Source of the DNA: [Clostridium] citroniae WAL-17108
GTDB taxonomy: Bacteria; Bacillota; Clostridia; Lachnospirales; Lachnospiraceae
Assembly: GCF_000233455.1 (NCBI RefSeq)
Contig: NZ_JH376433.1
Coordinates: 1-64,000 of the forward strand
Length of the DNA: 64,000 bases
Direction of reading: 5' to 3'
Shown here: positions 1-8,208 of the stretch, one piece after another
Layout of the letters: each line of letters opens with the position of its first letter
How positions within the stretch are numbered: the first letter of the stretch is position 1
Program-made: the position numbers and the translations under genes
The notes under the pieces: model-generated
The model's database searches: none
Seen by the model: the letters and a program-made list of their open reading frames with translations, nothing else
What the model was told of the DNA's origin: nothing

Positions 1-2
1 TG

Positions 3-97
3 ATGGAGTATAAGGAATGCTTTGAGATCATGGGGAAAGGCCGCAACAGCTGTTCCAAAACAGACATGGAAGCAACCTTCATGCGGATGAAAGAAGA
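3..97 (+). pseudogene. IS1182-family transposase, 5' exon fragment (truncated at window edge)
   Basis: The frame starting at base 3 encodes a transposase stretch containing KTDMEATFMRMKE, typical of the middle of IS1182-type DDE transposases. The frame runs straight into the group II intron at base 98. Joined to base 2283 it continues as D-H-M-L-N-G-Q-L-K-P-A-Y-N, the normal next block of the family. The N-terminal part lies outside the window. The family name is from recall of the protein motif, not from a search. Confidence 0.8.
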
Positions 98-356
98 GTG
101 CGACAAGAAGCGGCTTCTTCTTGAAATATTTCAGTATAGATTAATAACTCTAGTATCCCAGTGATAGGGATATTCCCATCCGAAACTGCGCCACAGGTAA
201 CTGTGGGGTGGGTTGCATGAGGAAAAGCCTAATCCCAAACTTAGCATCCATAGAACGGGAGGGCGAGGGAAAGATTTGCATGGTATGTAATTAAATATCG
301 TGACATTCAGCATTGGATGGATGTGAATGCCAATGTAATGCAGATAGGAAAACATT

Positions 357-366
357 ACTTCTTCTT
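357..366 (+). ncRNA. Candidate EBS1 loop of the group II intron
   Basis: A ten-base loop closed by ACATT/AATGT (352-356 with 367-371) contains TCTTCT at 360-365. This is the exact reverse complement of the six exon bases AGAAGA (92-97) directly before the intron, as expected for EBS1-IBS1 target pairing in domain I. Confidence 0.65.
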
Positions 367-679
367 AATGTCAGTTGTCACCCATATATCTGCCGGTATA
401 GTGAACATACCTAAACAAATCGAATCTGAAAGAAGCTGAACTTGGTAAGCCCTGCAGCGTCCAATCCTATAAAGGTTGGTAGACTGACCGCAAGGAAGGC
501 ACAATTCCCTGCAGGGTATAGGAGCGTTGGAAAAAGCAAAGGCCATCAAGGTGCAAACCGGCAGGAATAAGAAATAACTGGATGGATACACGATAAAGTG
601 ACTCGAAAGAGAGCTGACTTCCAACTGGTATACAACACGAAAGAAAGCGGAAAGCAACCTGTTAAAAGGAGGATGACAG

Positions 680-2223
680 ATGAGAAATACTTTATTACAA
701 ATAAAGTCCACAACGTCCTTCCCTACGAACTGGAAAGAACTACAATGGAAACAAATCCGTAAGTATGTAAACAGGCTGCAACAACGAATCTATCGTGCCG
801 AAAGCTTGGGGAACAAACGAAAAACAAGACAGTTACAGCGGCTGCTAATGCGAAGCAAGGCGGTATTGCTGCTTTCTATCAGAAGAATTACTCAGGAAAA
901 CAAAGGGAGAAAGACGGCTGGAGTAGATGGCATAACGATACAGACAGATATCGAACGTATGAATCTCTACCGAAAAATGTGCAATCGTACTATAGCATAT
1001 CACAACCCCAAACCCTCTTACCGTACTTATATAAAAAAGAAAAACGGGAAATTACGTCCGTTAAGCATCCCAGTAATCATAGATCGAATCTGGCAGAATG
1101 TAATGAAAATGGCACTGGAGCCACAATGGGAATACCGTTTTGAACCAACCTCTTATGGATTCCGACCAGAAAGAGGCTGCCATGATGCGATTGAGCGAAT
1201 CTATAAATACCTGGTGTTCGGAAAAAGGCGATGGGTATTTGAGGGAGACTTTAAAGGCTGTTTCGACAATCTCAACCATAGTCATATATTAGAACAAATC
1301 AAAGGAATTCCAAACAGAAAAGTCATTGAGAAATGGCTGAGAGCAGGATATGTAGACGATGGTTTATTTTATAGTACAAAATCCGGAAGTGGTCAAGGTT
1401 CAGTAATATCACCATTATTAGCGAACGTAGCTCTGCACGGAATGGAAAAGGCTCTTGGAATCAAGTATTACGTAAACAAACGCAGTGATGGGTATACATG
1501 GGCAGTTAATCCAACAGCCTATGCAATGACACGATATGCGGATGACTTTGTAGTTATGTGTAATACAAAACAGCAGGCCGAAAGCGTATATAATAAACTG
1601 AAACCATATCTCGCTCAAAGAGGGCTTGAATTAGAGGAAACAAAACAAAAACAAAAATAGTAGAGGTGACAAAGGGGTTTGATTTTCTGGGTTTTAATAT
1701 TCGGCGATATAAAACTGCGAAGGGCGAACAGTTATTTATAAAACCTTCCAAGGACAGTATCAAGAAAAGCAAACGTAAAATCTCTGATATTACTTATCAG
1801 GTACGAGGACACAAGGTGGATGTGCTTATTCAAAAACTGAATCCAGTCATTCTGGGAATAGCAAACTACTGGAGACCAGAGGTGTCAACTAAGGCATTCG
1901 CAGATATGGATAAACACATAGTTAATGTGACGTATCGCTTCTTGAGAAGAACCCACAGAAAGAAAAATAATAAATGGATTAGGGAAAGATATTTTCGAGA
2001 AGATTATAGAGGAATAAGTGCCAATCGATGGATTCTCTCATCTCCAAATCAACACAATCTGCAACTTATGAAGATGACCTGGGTGCACATCAAGAGACAT
2101 GTCCTGATTAAACATGATGCAAGTCCATTCAACGCCGAACTAGCAAAATATTTTAAGGATAGAAAGAGAAAGTCAAGGAACCAAGAGAACGGAAAAAAAG
2201 TATGCTTGAGCTGTATGTCATGA
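680..2223 (+). pseudogene. ltrA: Group II intron reverse transcriptase/maturase, frameshifted
   Basis: The intron-encoded protein starts at ATG 680 behind AAAGGAGG. The first frame (680-1660) holds the reverse transcriptase domain, including the GSGQGSVISPLLAN block and the catalytic YADD at residues 286-289. It stops at TAG inside an A-rich tract. The protein resumes in the next frame with KTKIVEVTKGFDFLGFNIR, which belongs directly after the first part, and then the maturase (X) domain to 2223. Restoring one base near 1640 rejoins the frames, so a one-base deletion is the simplest explanation. No HNH endonuclease motif is visible at the C-terminus. If the shift is real the intron cannot supply a full-length maturase itself. 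Confidence 0.85.
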
Positions 2224-2241
2224 AAGTGACACGTACAGTTC
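2208..2241 (+). ncRNA. Group II intron domain V
   Basis: This is a 34-nt hairpin with GAGCTGTA pairing to TACAGTTC, a catalytic AGC triad at 2209-2211 and a GAAA tetraloop at 2222-2225. It is the most conserved part of group II introns and lies 41 nt before the 3' splice site. Confidence 0.9.
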
Positions 2242-2282
2242 TTAGGCGGGAAAGAGGGAGTAATCTCTCCGACCTAGCCGAC

Positions 2283-2640
2283 TCATATGCTGAACGGGCA
2301 GTTAAAACCAGCATACAATGTCCGGATTGCGGTGGAGAATTACTTTATCGTCCACGGATATGTAAGCAATGACCGGACAGACTATCATACGCTGATTCCT
2401 GTTTTAGAAAAGCACAGGAAAACGTTTGGAAATACGTTGGAGGCAGTGACTGCTGACAGCGGCTGCTGCAGTGAAAAGAACCTTCTGTATCTGAAAGAGA
2501 ACGGGATCCGGAGTTATATCAAGCTTCAGGAATATGAGAAGCTACAAATACAATGCAGAAAAGAACCCGGACCGCAATAAAGTCATGAAGATCAATGAAA
2601 GATGGGAAGAACTGCGGGAAGAGTCCCATACAAAATATGA
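2283..2640 (+). pseudogene. IS1182-family transposase, decayed 3' exon
   Basis: From 2283 the frame gives the DDE-domain block from HMLNGQLKPAYN through VTADSGCCSEKNLLYLKENG to QEYEKL. It then jumps, with a frame change near 2535-2550, to KYNAEKNPDRNKVMKINERWEELREESH, a block that normally lies some 70 residues further on. The stretch between was deleted, and the remaining C-terminus (the usual NIQSEKG... block) is absent after about 2640. The element is dead. A perfect 8-bp inverted repeat around two T residues (2675-2692) follows, of unknown meaning. Confidence 0.8.
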
Positions 2641-2778
2641 CATTTTGATACTCAAGGAATACCACCTTTTAAGGAATACCAATTTTGGTATTACATTTAA
2701 ATGTTACACAAAAAATATAAAGCCTCAGAAACAACGTAAATACGGTGCTTCCAAGACTTTACACTTTCCAAAAAACAG

Positions 2779-2861
2779 TGCCGGCAGTGGGACTTGAACC
2801 CACACGATGTCGCCATCAACGGATTTTGAGTCCGCCTCGTCTGCCATTCCGACATGCCGGC
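2779..2861 (-). tRNA. tRNA-Leu (anticodon CAA)
   Basis: The reverse complement folds as an 83-nt class II tRNA. The 7-bp acceptor stem pairs GCCGGCA with TGCCGGC and the discriminator is A at 2779. A long variable arm is present and the T loop is GGTTCAAGTCC. The anticodon loop CTCAAAA (2824-2830) gives CAA, which reads UUG Leu. The 3' CCA is not encoded. A run of T on the transcribed strand (2770-2775) follows as a simple stop. Confidence 0.93.
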
Positions 2862-2881
2862 CTATCTTTGCAACGTTGATT

Positions 2882-2910
2882 ATTTTATCACAATAAAGAG
2901 AGTTTTGCAA
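2882..2910 (-). promoter_or_regulatory. Promoter of tRNA-Leu
   Basis: Reading the minus strand, TTGCAA (2905-2910) and TAAAAT (2882-2887) are separated by exactly 17 bp. The -10 box sits about 20 bases before the tRNA 5' end. Confidence 0.7.
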
Positions 2911-2922
2911 GTATTTTTTGCG

Positions 2923-2951
2923 TTGAAAAAGCAGATGATTTATTGTATGAT
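2923..2951 (+). promoter_or_regulatory. Sigma-A promoter of the anti-sigma-like/polA cluster
   Basis: TTGAAA (2923-2928), a 17-bp spacer and TATGAT (2946-2951) lie about 42 bases before the GTG start at 2993. It is divergent from the tRNA promoter. Confidence 0.7.
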
Positions 2952-2992
2952 GTAAGAAGATTTGATTACAATGACAGTTAGGAGGTGCGGCT

Positions 2993-3346
2993 GTGACCTG
3001 CAGGGAAGCGGAACGTCTGGTTATGCCTTATATTAACGGCAGCATTACAGATGAGGAGTTGGAAGAATTTTTAAACCATATTGAGCACTGTGAGAACTGC
3101 CGCGAGGAACTGGAGATTTATTTTACGGTGGATGTGGGTATCCGCCAGCTGGATGAGGGAACCGGCAGCTATAATATCCAAGGGGCGCTGGAGACAGCAC
3201 TGGAGCTTTCACGTCAAAGAATCCACACATTAAAGCTTCTTCAGACAGCCAGGTATGCGGTGAACACCCTTTGTTTCTGGGCGCTGCTCATGGCACTGAT
3301 ACTGCAGTTTCGGTTATGGGGACAGAGCGGATTCCTGGGCCTGTAG
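2993..3346 (+). CDS. Zinc-finger anti-sigma-factor-like membrane protein
   Basis: The 117-residue protein starts at GTG with an AGGAGG site 7 bases upstream. Its N-terminus has C3...H29-x3-C33-x2-C36, the spacing of the zf-HC2 (putative zinc finger) domain of anti-sigma factors. A single hydrophobic segment lies near residues 92-107. No sigma factor gene is adjacent, so the partner is unknown. The frame stops soon after the membrane segment. The next frame over the same DNA continues as an acidic PVEP-type repeat tail (see 3340-3410), so the true protein may have been longer. It probably heads the polA transcription unit. Confidence 0.65.
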   Translation: MTCREAERLVMPYINGSITDEELEEFLNHIEHCENCREELEIYFTVDVGIRQLDEGTGSYNIQGALETALELSRQRIHTLKLLQTARYAVNTLCFWALLMALILQFRLWGQSGFLGL

Positions 3347-3410
3347 AACCGGATATTGTTGAATCCGGGCCTGTAGAACCGGGTATTGCGGAATCTGAGC
3401 CTGTAGAAAC
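3340..3410 (+). repeat. 30-bp tandem repeat, about 2.4 copies
   Basis: Units start at 3340, 3370 and 3400 with CCTGTAGAACC. In the frame used by the anti-sigma-like gene they contain stops. In the +1-shifted frame they encode a ten-residue acidic repeat (PVEPDIVESG, PVEPGIAESE, PVETK) that stays open to the start of polA. Confidence 0.75.
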
Positions 3411-3461
3411 AAAGACACTGACCGGCAACGGTATTTCAGATAAAGAAAGGACTATCTTAAT

Positions 3462-6248
3462 ATGGACAAACTAGTTTTAATCGATGGACACAGTATACTA
3501 AACCGGGCATTTTACGGGGTACCGGACCTGACGAATTCTGAGGGTCTTCATACCAACGCAGTGTACGGTTTTTTAAATATCATGTTTAAGATCCTGGAGG
3601 AAGAAAAAGCGGATCATCTTGCGGTGGCCTTTGATTTAAAGGAGCCCACCTTCCGCCATGAGATGTATGATGATTACAAGGGCACAAGAAAACCCATGCC
3701 CGAGGAGCTCCACCAGCAGGTACAGGTCATGAAGGATGTGCTTACGGCCATGGGAGTGCCGATCATGACCTTGCCTGGTTTTGAGGCGGATGATATCCTG
3801 GGAACGGTTGCAAAGAAAAGCCAGGCACGGGGAATCAATGTGTCCGTGGTATCCGGTGACAGGGACTTGTTACAGCTGGCGGACGAGCATATTAAGATCC
3901 GCATTCCCAAGACCAGCAGGGCAGGCACCGAGATCAAGGATTATTATCCGGAAGACGTAAAGAGGGAATACCAGGTCACCCCTGTGGAGTTTATTGATGT
4001 AAAGGCTTTGATGGGGGATGCCTCTGATAATATACCCGGTGTCCCATCCATCGGTGAAAAGACGGCCACCAGCCTGATCGCTGCTTACGGAAGTATTGAG
4101 AATTGTTATTCCCATCTGGATGAGATCAAACCGCCCAGGGCACAGAAAGCGCTGGGGGAGCACTACGATATGGCCCAGATGAGTAAGAAACTGGCCACCA
4201 TTTGCCTTGACTGTCCGGTGGAGTTCCGGTACGAGGATGCAAAGATCGGAAACCTGTATACCCCGGAGGCATACCAGTATATGAAGCGGCTGGAGTTCAA
4301 GTCCCTGCTCACGCGGTTTGACGCATCGGCTGTGGAGGATTCCTCTGAATCCAGCCTGGAGGAACATTTTTTCCTGATCAAGGATGAGAAGGAGGCGGAA
4401 AAGGTATTTGCCAGGGCTGATAAATGCCAGGTGGCAGGTCTGCAGCTCATAACCGGCAGGAACACCGCGGCAGCGGAGGCGGCAGAGCAGATGGCCTTTA
4501 GTTTTGATGAGAACGGCGAGGTGAAGGCGGGAAAGAAAGCGAAATCCGGGCTTAATCCGGTAACCGGCCTGGCTCTGTGTTTTGGGGAAGATGAGATCTA
4601 CTGCATGGCTGCAGGTGAAAAACTGTCAGGAGACTTCCTGGTCAGCCGGGCGCGGGTGCTGTGCACTAAAAGAGCAGGCAAAGCAGCAGATAAAAGAGCG
4701 GACAAAGCAGAGGACAAAGCAGAGGGCACATGGGTCCTGAACCTGAAGGAAATGCTTCCCTATCTGGAGATAGAGGACACGGAACCTGTTTATGACAGCG
4801 GAGTGGCAGGTTATCTGCTGAATCCGCTAAAGGACACCTATGCCTATGATGACCTGGCCAGAGATTATCTGGGGCTTACCGTGCCCTCCAGGGCGGATCT
4901 GCTGGCCAAGGCGGATCTAGGCGATGCGCTTTGGGATGAGGATGCCAAGGCGGTAACCTGTGCCTGCTACATGGGATATGTGGCATGGAAGGCGGCCGGT
5001 CCCTTAAAGCAGCAGCTGGAAGCAACGGGCATGTATGATCTTTTTAAGGATATTGAGATGCCCTTGATCTACAGTCTTTACCACATGGAAAAGGAAGGGG
5101 TTAAGGTAGAACGGGAGAACCTTACGGAATATGGGAACCGCCTGAAGGTGCAGATCGATGAACTGGAGCAGGAGATCTACAAGGATACGGGCAAGGAGTT
5201 TAATATCAATTCACCAAAACAGCTGGGCGAGATCCTGTTTGGGGATATGCAGCTTCCCGGCGGAAAAAAGACCAAGACAGGCTATTCCACGGCGGCGGAT
5301 GTGCTGGATAAGCTGGCCCCGGATTATCCCGTGGTGCAGAAGATATTGGATTACCGCCAGCTTACAAAGCTGAATTCCACCTATGCCCAAGGGCTGGCTG
5401 CCTATATAGGTGAGGATGGCAGAATCCATGGGAAATTTAACCAGACCATCACGGCCACGGGAAGGATCAGCAGCACGGAGCCTAACCTCCAGAATATCCC
5501 TATCCGTATGGCCCTGGGACGTGAGATACGCAAGGTATTTGTTCCCAAGGAAGGATATGTGTTCGTGGATGCGGATTATTCCCAGATCGAGCTGCGTATC
5601 CTGGCCCACATGTCCGGGGATGAACGTCTCATCGAGGCATACCGTTCCGCACAGGATATCCATGCCATCACGGCCTCCGAGGTGTTCCATGTGCCCCTGG
5701 CAGAGGTGACGCCGCTGCAGAGGCGCAATGCCAAGGCGGTTAATTTCGGTATTGTTTATGGCATCAGTGCATTTGGGCTCAGTGAGGACCTGAGCATTTC
5801 CAGGAAGGAAGCGGTGGAGTATATTGACAAGTATTTTGAGACCTATCCGGGAGTAAAGGTGTTTTTGGATAACCTTGTAAACCAGGGAAAGGAACAGGGA
5901 TATGTGACCACACTCTATGGAAGAATACGCCCTATTCCCGAGCTTAAGTCCGCCAACTTCATGCAGCGCCAGTTCGGTGAGCGCGTGGCCATGAATTCCC
6001 CCATCCAGGGATCGGCGGCGGACATTATGAAAATTGCCATGATCGCAGTGGACCGGGAACTCCGTTCCAGAAACTTAAAGTCCAGGATCGTGCTCCAGAT
6101 CCATGATGAACTGCTGATCGAGACTGCTAGGGATGAGGTGGAGATTGTCAGGGAACTGCTGGTGGATAAGATGAAACACGCCGCCAGTCTGAAGGTTTCA
6201 CTGGAAGTGGAAGCGGAAGTGGGGGATTCCTGGTTTGATGCAAAATAG
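3462..6248 (+). CDS. polA: DNA polymerase I
   Basis: The 928-residue family A polymerase acts in Okazaki fragment maturation and excision repair. Residues 1-290 form the 5'-3' exonuclease/FEN domain (LVLIDGHSILNRAFYG, GDRDLLQL, GDASDNIPGVPSIGEKTA). Residues about 300-560 are the 3'-5' exonuclease fold, but the expected D-x-E of motif I is replaced by G-L-Q-L, so proofreading is very probably absent, as in other Firmicutes PolA. Residues 560-928 are the polymerase: motif A DADYSQIELR (D703), motif B RRNAKAVNFGIVYG, motif C H881-D882-E. A Lys/Ala/Asp-rich insert (about residues 405-420) is a low-complexity loop. It overlaps coaE. Confidence 0.98.
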   Translation: MDKLVLIDGHSILNRAFYGVPDLTNSEGLHTNAVYGFLNIMFKILEEEKADHLAVAFDLKEPTFRHEMYDDYKGTRKPMPEELHQQVQVMKDVLTAMGVPIMTLPGFEADDILGTVAKKSQARGINVSVVSGDRDLLQLADEHIKIRIPKTSRAGTEIKDYYPEDVKREYQVTPVEFIDVKALMGDASDNIPGVPSIGEKTATSLIAAYGSIENCYSHLDEIKPPRAQKALGEHYDMAQMSKKLATICLDCPVEFRYEDAKIGNLYTPEAYQYMKRLEFKSLLTRFDASAVEDSSESSLEEHFFLIKDEKEAEKVFARADKCQVAGLQLITGRNTAAAEAAEQMAFSFDENGEVKAGKKAKSGLNPVTGLALCFGEDEIYCMAAGEKLSGDFLVSRARVLCTKRAGKAADKRADKAEDKAEGTWVLNLKEMLPYLEIEDTEPVYDSGVAGYLLNPLKDTYAYDDLARDYLGLTVPSRADLLAKADLGDALWDEDAKAVTCACYMGYVAWKAAGPLKQQLEATGMYDLFKDIEMPLIYSLYHMEKEGVKVERENLTEYGNRLKVQIDELEQEIYKDTGKEFNINSPKQLGEILFGDMQLPGGKKTKTGYSTAADVLDKLAPDYPVVQKILDYRQLTKLNSTYAQGLAAYIGEDGRIHGKFNQTITATGRISSTEPNLQNIPIRMALGREIRKVFVPKEGYVFVDADYSQIELRILAHMSGDERLIEAYRSAQDIHAITASEVFHVPLAEVTPLQRRNAKAVNFGIVYGISAFGLSEDLSISRKEAVEYIDKYFETYPGVKVFLDNLVNQGKEQGYVTTLYGRIRPIPELKSANFMQRQFGERVAMNSPIQGSAADIMKIAMIAVDRELRSRNLKSRIVLQIHDELLIETARDEVEIVRELLVDKMKHAASLKVSLEVEAEVGDSWFDAK

Positions 6249-6876
6249 TGAGAAGAATGCGGAGGGCAGGGTGACGGATCAATGTAGGGCAGGCAAATTC
6301 ATGCTGGGCATAACCGGCGGGGTGGGTTCAGGCAAGAGCAGGATCCTTGCCATCCTAAAAGAAGATTACGGATTCCATGTGATCCAGGCGGATCAGGTGG
6401 CCAAAGACCTGATGCAGCCTGGAATGGAGAGTTACCTGGCAGTGGTGGGGTATCTGGGACCTTCTGTGCTTTTGGAGGACAAAAGCCTGGACCGGGCCGC
6501 CATGGCGGAGATCATTTTCCATGATCCGGAGAAACGAAGGGGTGTGGACGAACGGACACACCCTCTGGTGTGGAAGGCAGCCATGGAGGAAGCCATGGCT
6601 GCAAAGGAGGAACGGGTGGTCATAGAGGCCGCCATTCCCTCAAAAGAATTTCGTGACAAGTGCAGTGAAATGTGGTATGTTTATACATCAAGGGAGAACC
6701 GTATCAAGCGCCTTGGGGAGAACCGGGGTTATACGGTGGAGAAAACCCTGGCTATTATGGAAAATCAGGTGTCGGAGGAAACATTCCGCGCATTTTCCGA
6801 TGCTGTCATAGACAATAACGGAACGCTGGAAGAGACCAGAGCACAGATTCAGGCGCTCTTAGAACATATATTTTAG
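6235..6876 (+). CDS. coaE: Dephospho-CoA kinase
   Basis: It catalyses the last step of coenzyme A synthesis (ATP-dependent 3'-phosphorylation of dephospho-CoA). The P-loop GITGGVGSGKS is at about residues 25-35, followed by the DQVAKDL and IEAAIPSKEF regions of the family. The start is TTG 6235 or ATG 6238 inside the end of polA. An internal ATG at 6301 would give the more usual short N-terminus directly before the P-loop but has a poorer ribosome site. Translation is probably coupled to polA. Confidence 0.93.
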   Translation: MMQNSEKNAEGRVTDQCRAGKFMLGITGGVGSGKSRILAILKEDYGFHVIQADQVAKDLMQPGMESYLAVVGYLGPSVLLEDKSLDRAAMAEIIFHDPEKRRGVDERTHPLVWKAAMEEAMAAKEERVVIEAAIPSKEFRDKCSEMWYVYTSRENRIKRLGENRGYTVEKTLAIMENQVSEETFRAFSDAVIDNNGTLEETRAQIQALLEHIF

Positions 6877-6894
6877 GCAAAGGATTGTAAAAAC

Positions 6895-7692
6895 ATGAGA
6901 ATGGTAAGCATTGCAAGCGGAAGCAGCGGGAACTGCATCTATATAGGTTCCGATGACACACATATCCTGGTGGATGCAGGGATCAGCAATAAGCGGATCC
7001 AGCAGGGGCTCAATGAGATTGGCCTTAGCGGGAATGATGTGAATGGAATCCTGATTACCCATGAGCATTCGGACCACATTAAAGGGCTGGGAGTACTATC
7101 CAGGAAATACCACGTGCCGGTATACGGTACAAGGGAGACATTGGACGAGATCGCCTCATCCGGAAGTCTGGGAGAGTTTGACAGGGATCTGCTTACTCCC
7201 ATCTGCCCTGATGTGGATTTTACACTGGGGGACCTGAATGTGAGGCCCTTTAAAATCGACCATGATGCGGCTAATCCCGTTGCATACAGAGTGAACTGCG
7301 GTGACAAATCAGTGGCGGTTGCCACGGATATGGGGCATTTTGACCAGTACATAATCGATAACCTCCAGGGACTGGACGCCCTTTTACTGGAATCCAACCA
7401 TGATGTCCGCATGTTGGAGACAGGCCCCTATCCCTATTACCTGAAACGAAGGATCTTAGGGGACCACGGCCATCTGTCCAACGAAAATGCGGGCAGGCTG
7501 TTGAACTGCGTTCTCCACGATAAGCTGAAAAAGGTCTTTTTGGGACATCTGAGCAAGGAGAACAACTATGAGGAACTGGCATATGAGACGGTCCGTCTGG
7601 AGATTGACGAGGGAGACTGCCCGTATGGTGCTTCCGATTTTTCCATCTCGGTGGCGGGCAGGGATCATATGAGCGAGATCGTGTACTTGTAA
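6895..7692 (+). CDS. MBL-fold hydrolase, YycJ/WalJ family
   Basis: The 265-residue metallo-beta-lactamase-fold protein begins MRMVSIASGSSGNCIYIG. It has the metal motif T-H-E-H-S-D-H near residue 60 and a later DMGHFD and GHLSNENA segment. YycJ-type proteins are proposed nucleases linked to DNA replication or repair, which fits its place behind polA-coaE; the substrate is not visible from sequence. A factor-independent terminator follows at 7699-7723, closing the polA unit. Confidence 0.85.
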   Translation: MRMVSIASGSSGNCIYIGSDDTHILVDAGISNKRIQQGLNEIGLSGNDVNGILITHEHSDHIKGLGVLSRKYHVPVYGTRETLDEIASSGSLGEFDRDLLTPICPDVDFTLGDLNVRPFKIDHDAANPVAYRVNCGDKSVAVATDMGHFDQYIIDNLQGLDALLLESNHDVRMLETGPYPYYLKRRILGDHGHLSNENAGRLLNCVLHDKLKKVFLGHLSKENNYEELAYETVRLEIDEGDCPYGASDFSISVAGRDHMSEIVYL

Positions 7693-7698
7693 GTAAAA

Positions 7699-7723
7699 GG
7701 GAAGGCGCCTGCCTTCCCTTTTT
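7699..7723 (+). terminator. Terminator of polA-coaE-MBL unit
   Basis: An 8-bp stem GGGAAGGC/GCCTTCCC with a 4-nt loop is followed by five T. Confidence 0.9.
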
Positions 7724-7857
7724 AATTGCCGGGCCATGGCAGCGAACAAAAAAATCTGAAAACCAGGCAGACAATTTTAAAAACATATGCTACAATGTCA
7801 AAAGATAAATATATCCCCTATGGATTACAGGGAAAAAATGGTATGAGGAGAATGAAA

Positions 7858-8130
7858 ATGAACAAAGCAATTATCACTGTAGTAGGAAAAGACACAGTAG
7901 GGATCATCGCAAAAGTATGTACCTATCTGGCAGACAATCAGATTAACATTCTTGACATTTCCCAGACCATCGTGCAGGGTTACTTTAACATGATGATGAT
8001 CGTGGATGTGGGCGCCATGACCAAGTCCTTTGGACTGGTATCAGAGGAGCTGGAACGCGCAGGTGAGGAAATCGGCGTTAAGGTTAAGATCCAGAGGGAA
8101 GACATTTTTACAAAGATGCACAGGATCTGA
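7858..8130 (+). CDS. ACT domain protein (UPF0237 family)
   Basis: The 90-residue protein MNKAIITVVGKDTVGIIAKV... is a single ACT domain, a small-ligand (often amino acid) sensing fold. The start at 7858 is chosen because AGGAG lies 8-12 bases upstream and it matches the family N-terminus; the open frame extends further upstream but without homology. The partner is the UPF0210 gene 78 bases downstream, an almost constant neighbour in Firmicutes and archaea. Ligand and target are unknown. Confidence 0.9.
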   Translation: MNKAIITVVGKDTVGIIAKVCTYLADNQINILDISQTIVQGYFNMMMIVDVGAMTKSFGLVSEELERAGEEIGVKVKIQREDIFTKMHRI

Positions 8131-8208
8131 TTCAGGTTCAGACGCAAGCCTGCAATCCGGCGCTCACAGGACAGCGCTGAGTCATTCATAAGAAAGGGTC
8201 AACAGGAC

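Larger units (their letters stand above)
98..2282 (+). mobile_element. Group II intron inserted in an IS1182-type transposase gene
   Basis: The 5' end is GTGCGAC at 98-104, matching the GUGYG consensus. The 3' end is AC at 2281-2282, matching the AY consensus. A 34-nt domain V lies at 2208-2241, with AGC at 2209-2211 and a GAAA tetraloop at 2222-2225. Domain VI follows (about 2246-2279) with a bulged A near 2276, the likely branch point. Excision of 98-2282 (2185 nt) joins the transposase codons in frame. IBS1 would be AGAAGA at 92-97; a hairpin loop (stem ACATT 352-356 / AATGT 367-371) carries TCTTCT at 360-365, its perfect complement and a good EBS1 candidate. The intron encodes its own reverse transcriptase in domain IV. 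Confidence 0.93.

Noticed and set aside
1630..1665. Programmed -1 frameshift in the intron maturase
   Set aside because: The A-rich tract does not present an in-phase X-XXY-YYZ slippery heptamer with a clear downstream structure; a one-base deletion explains it more simply.
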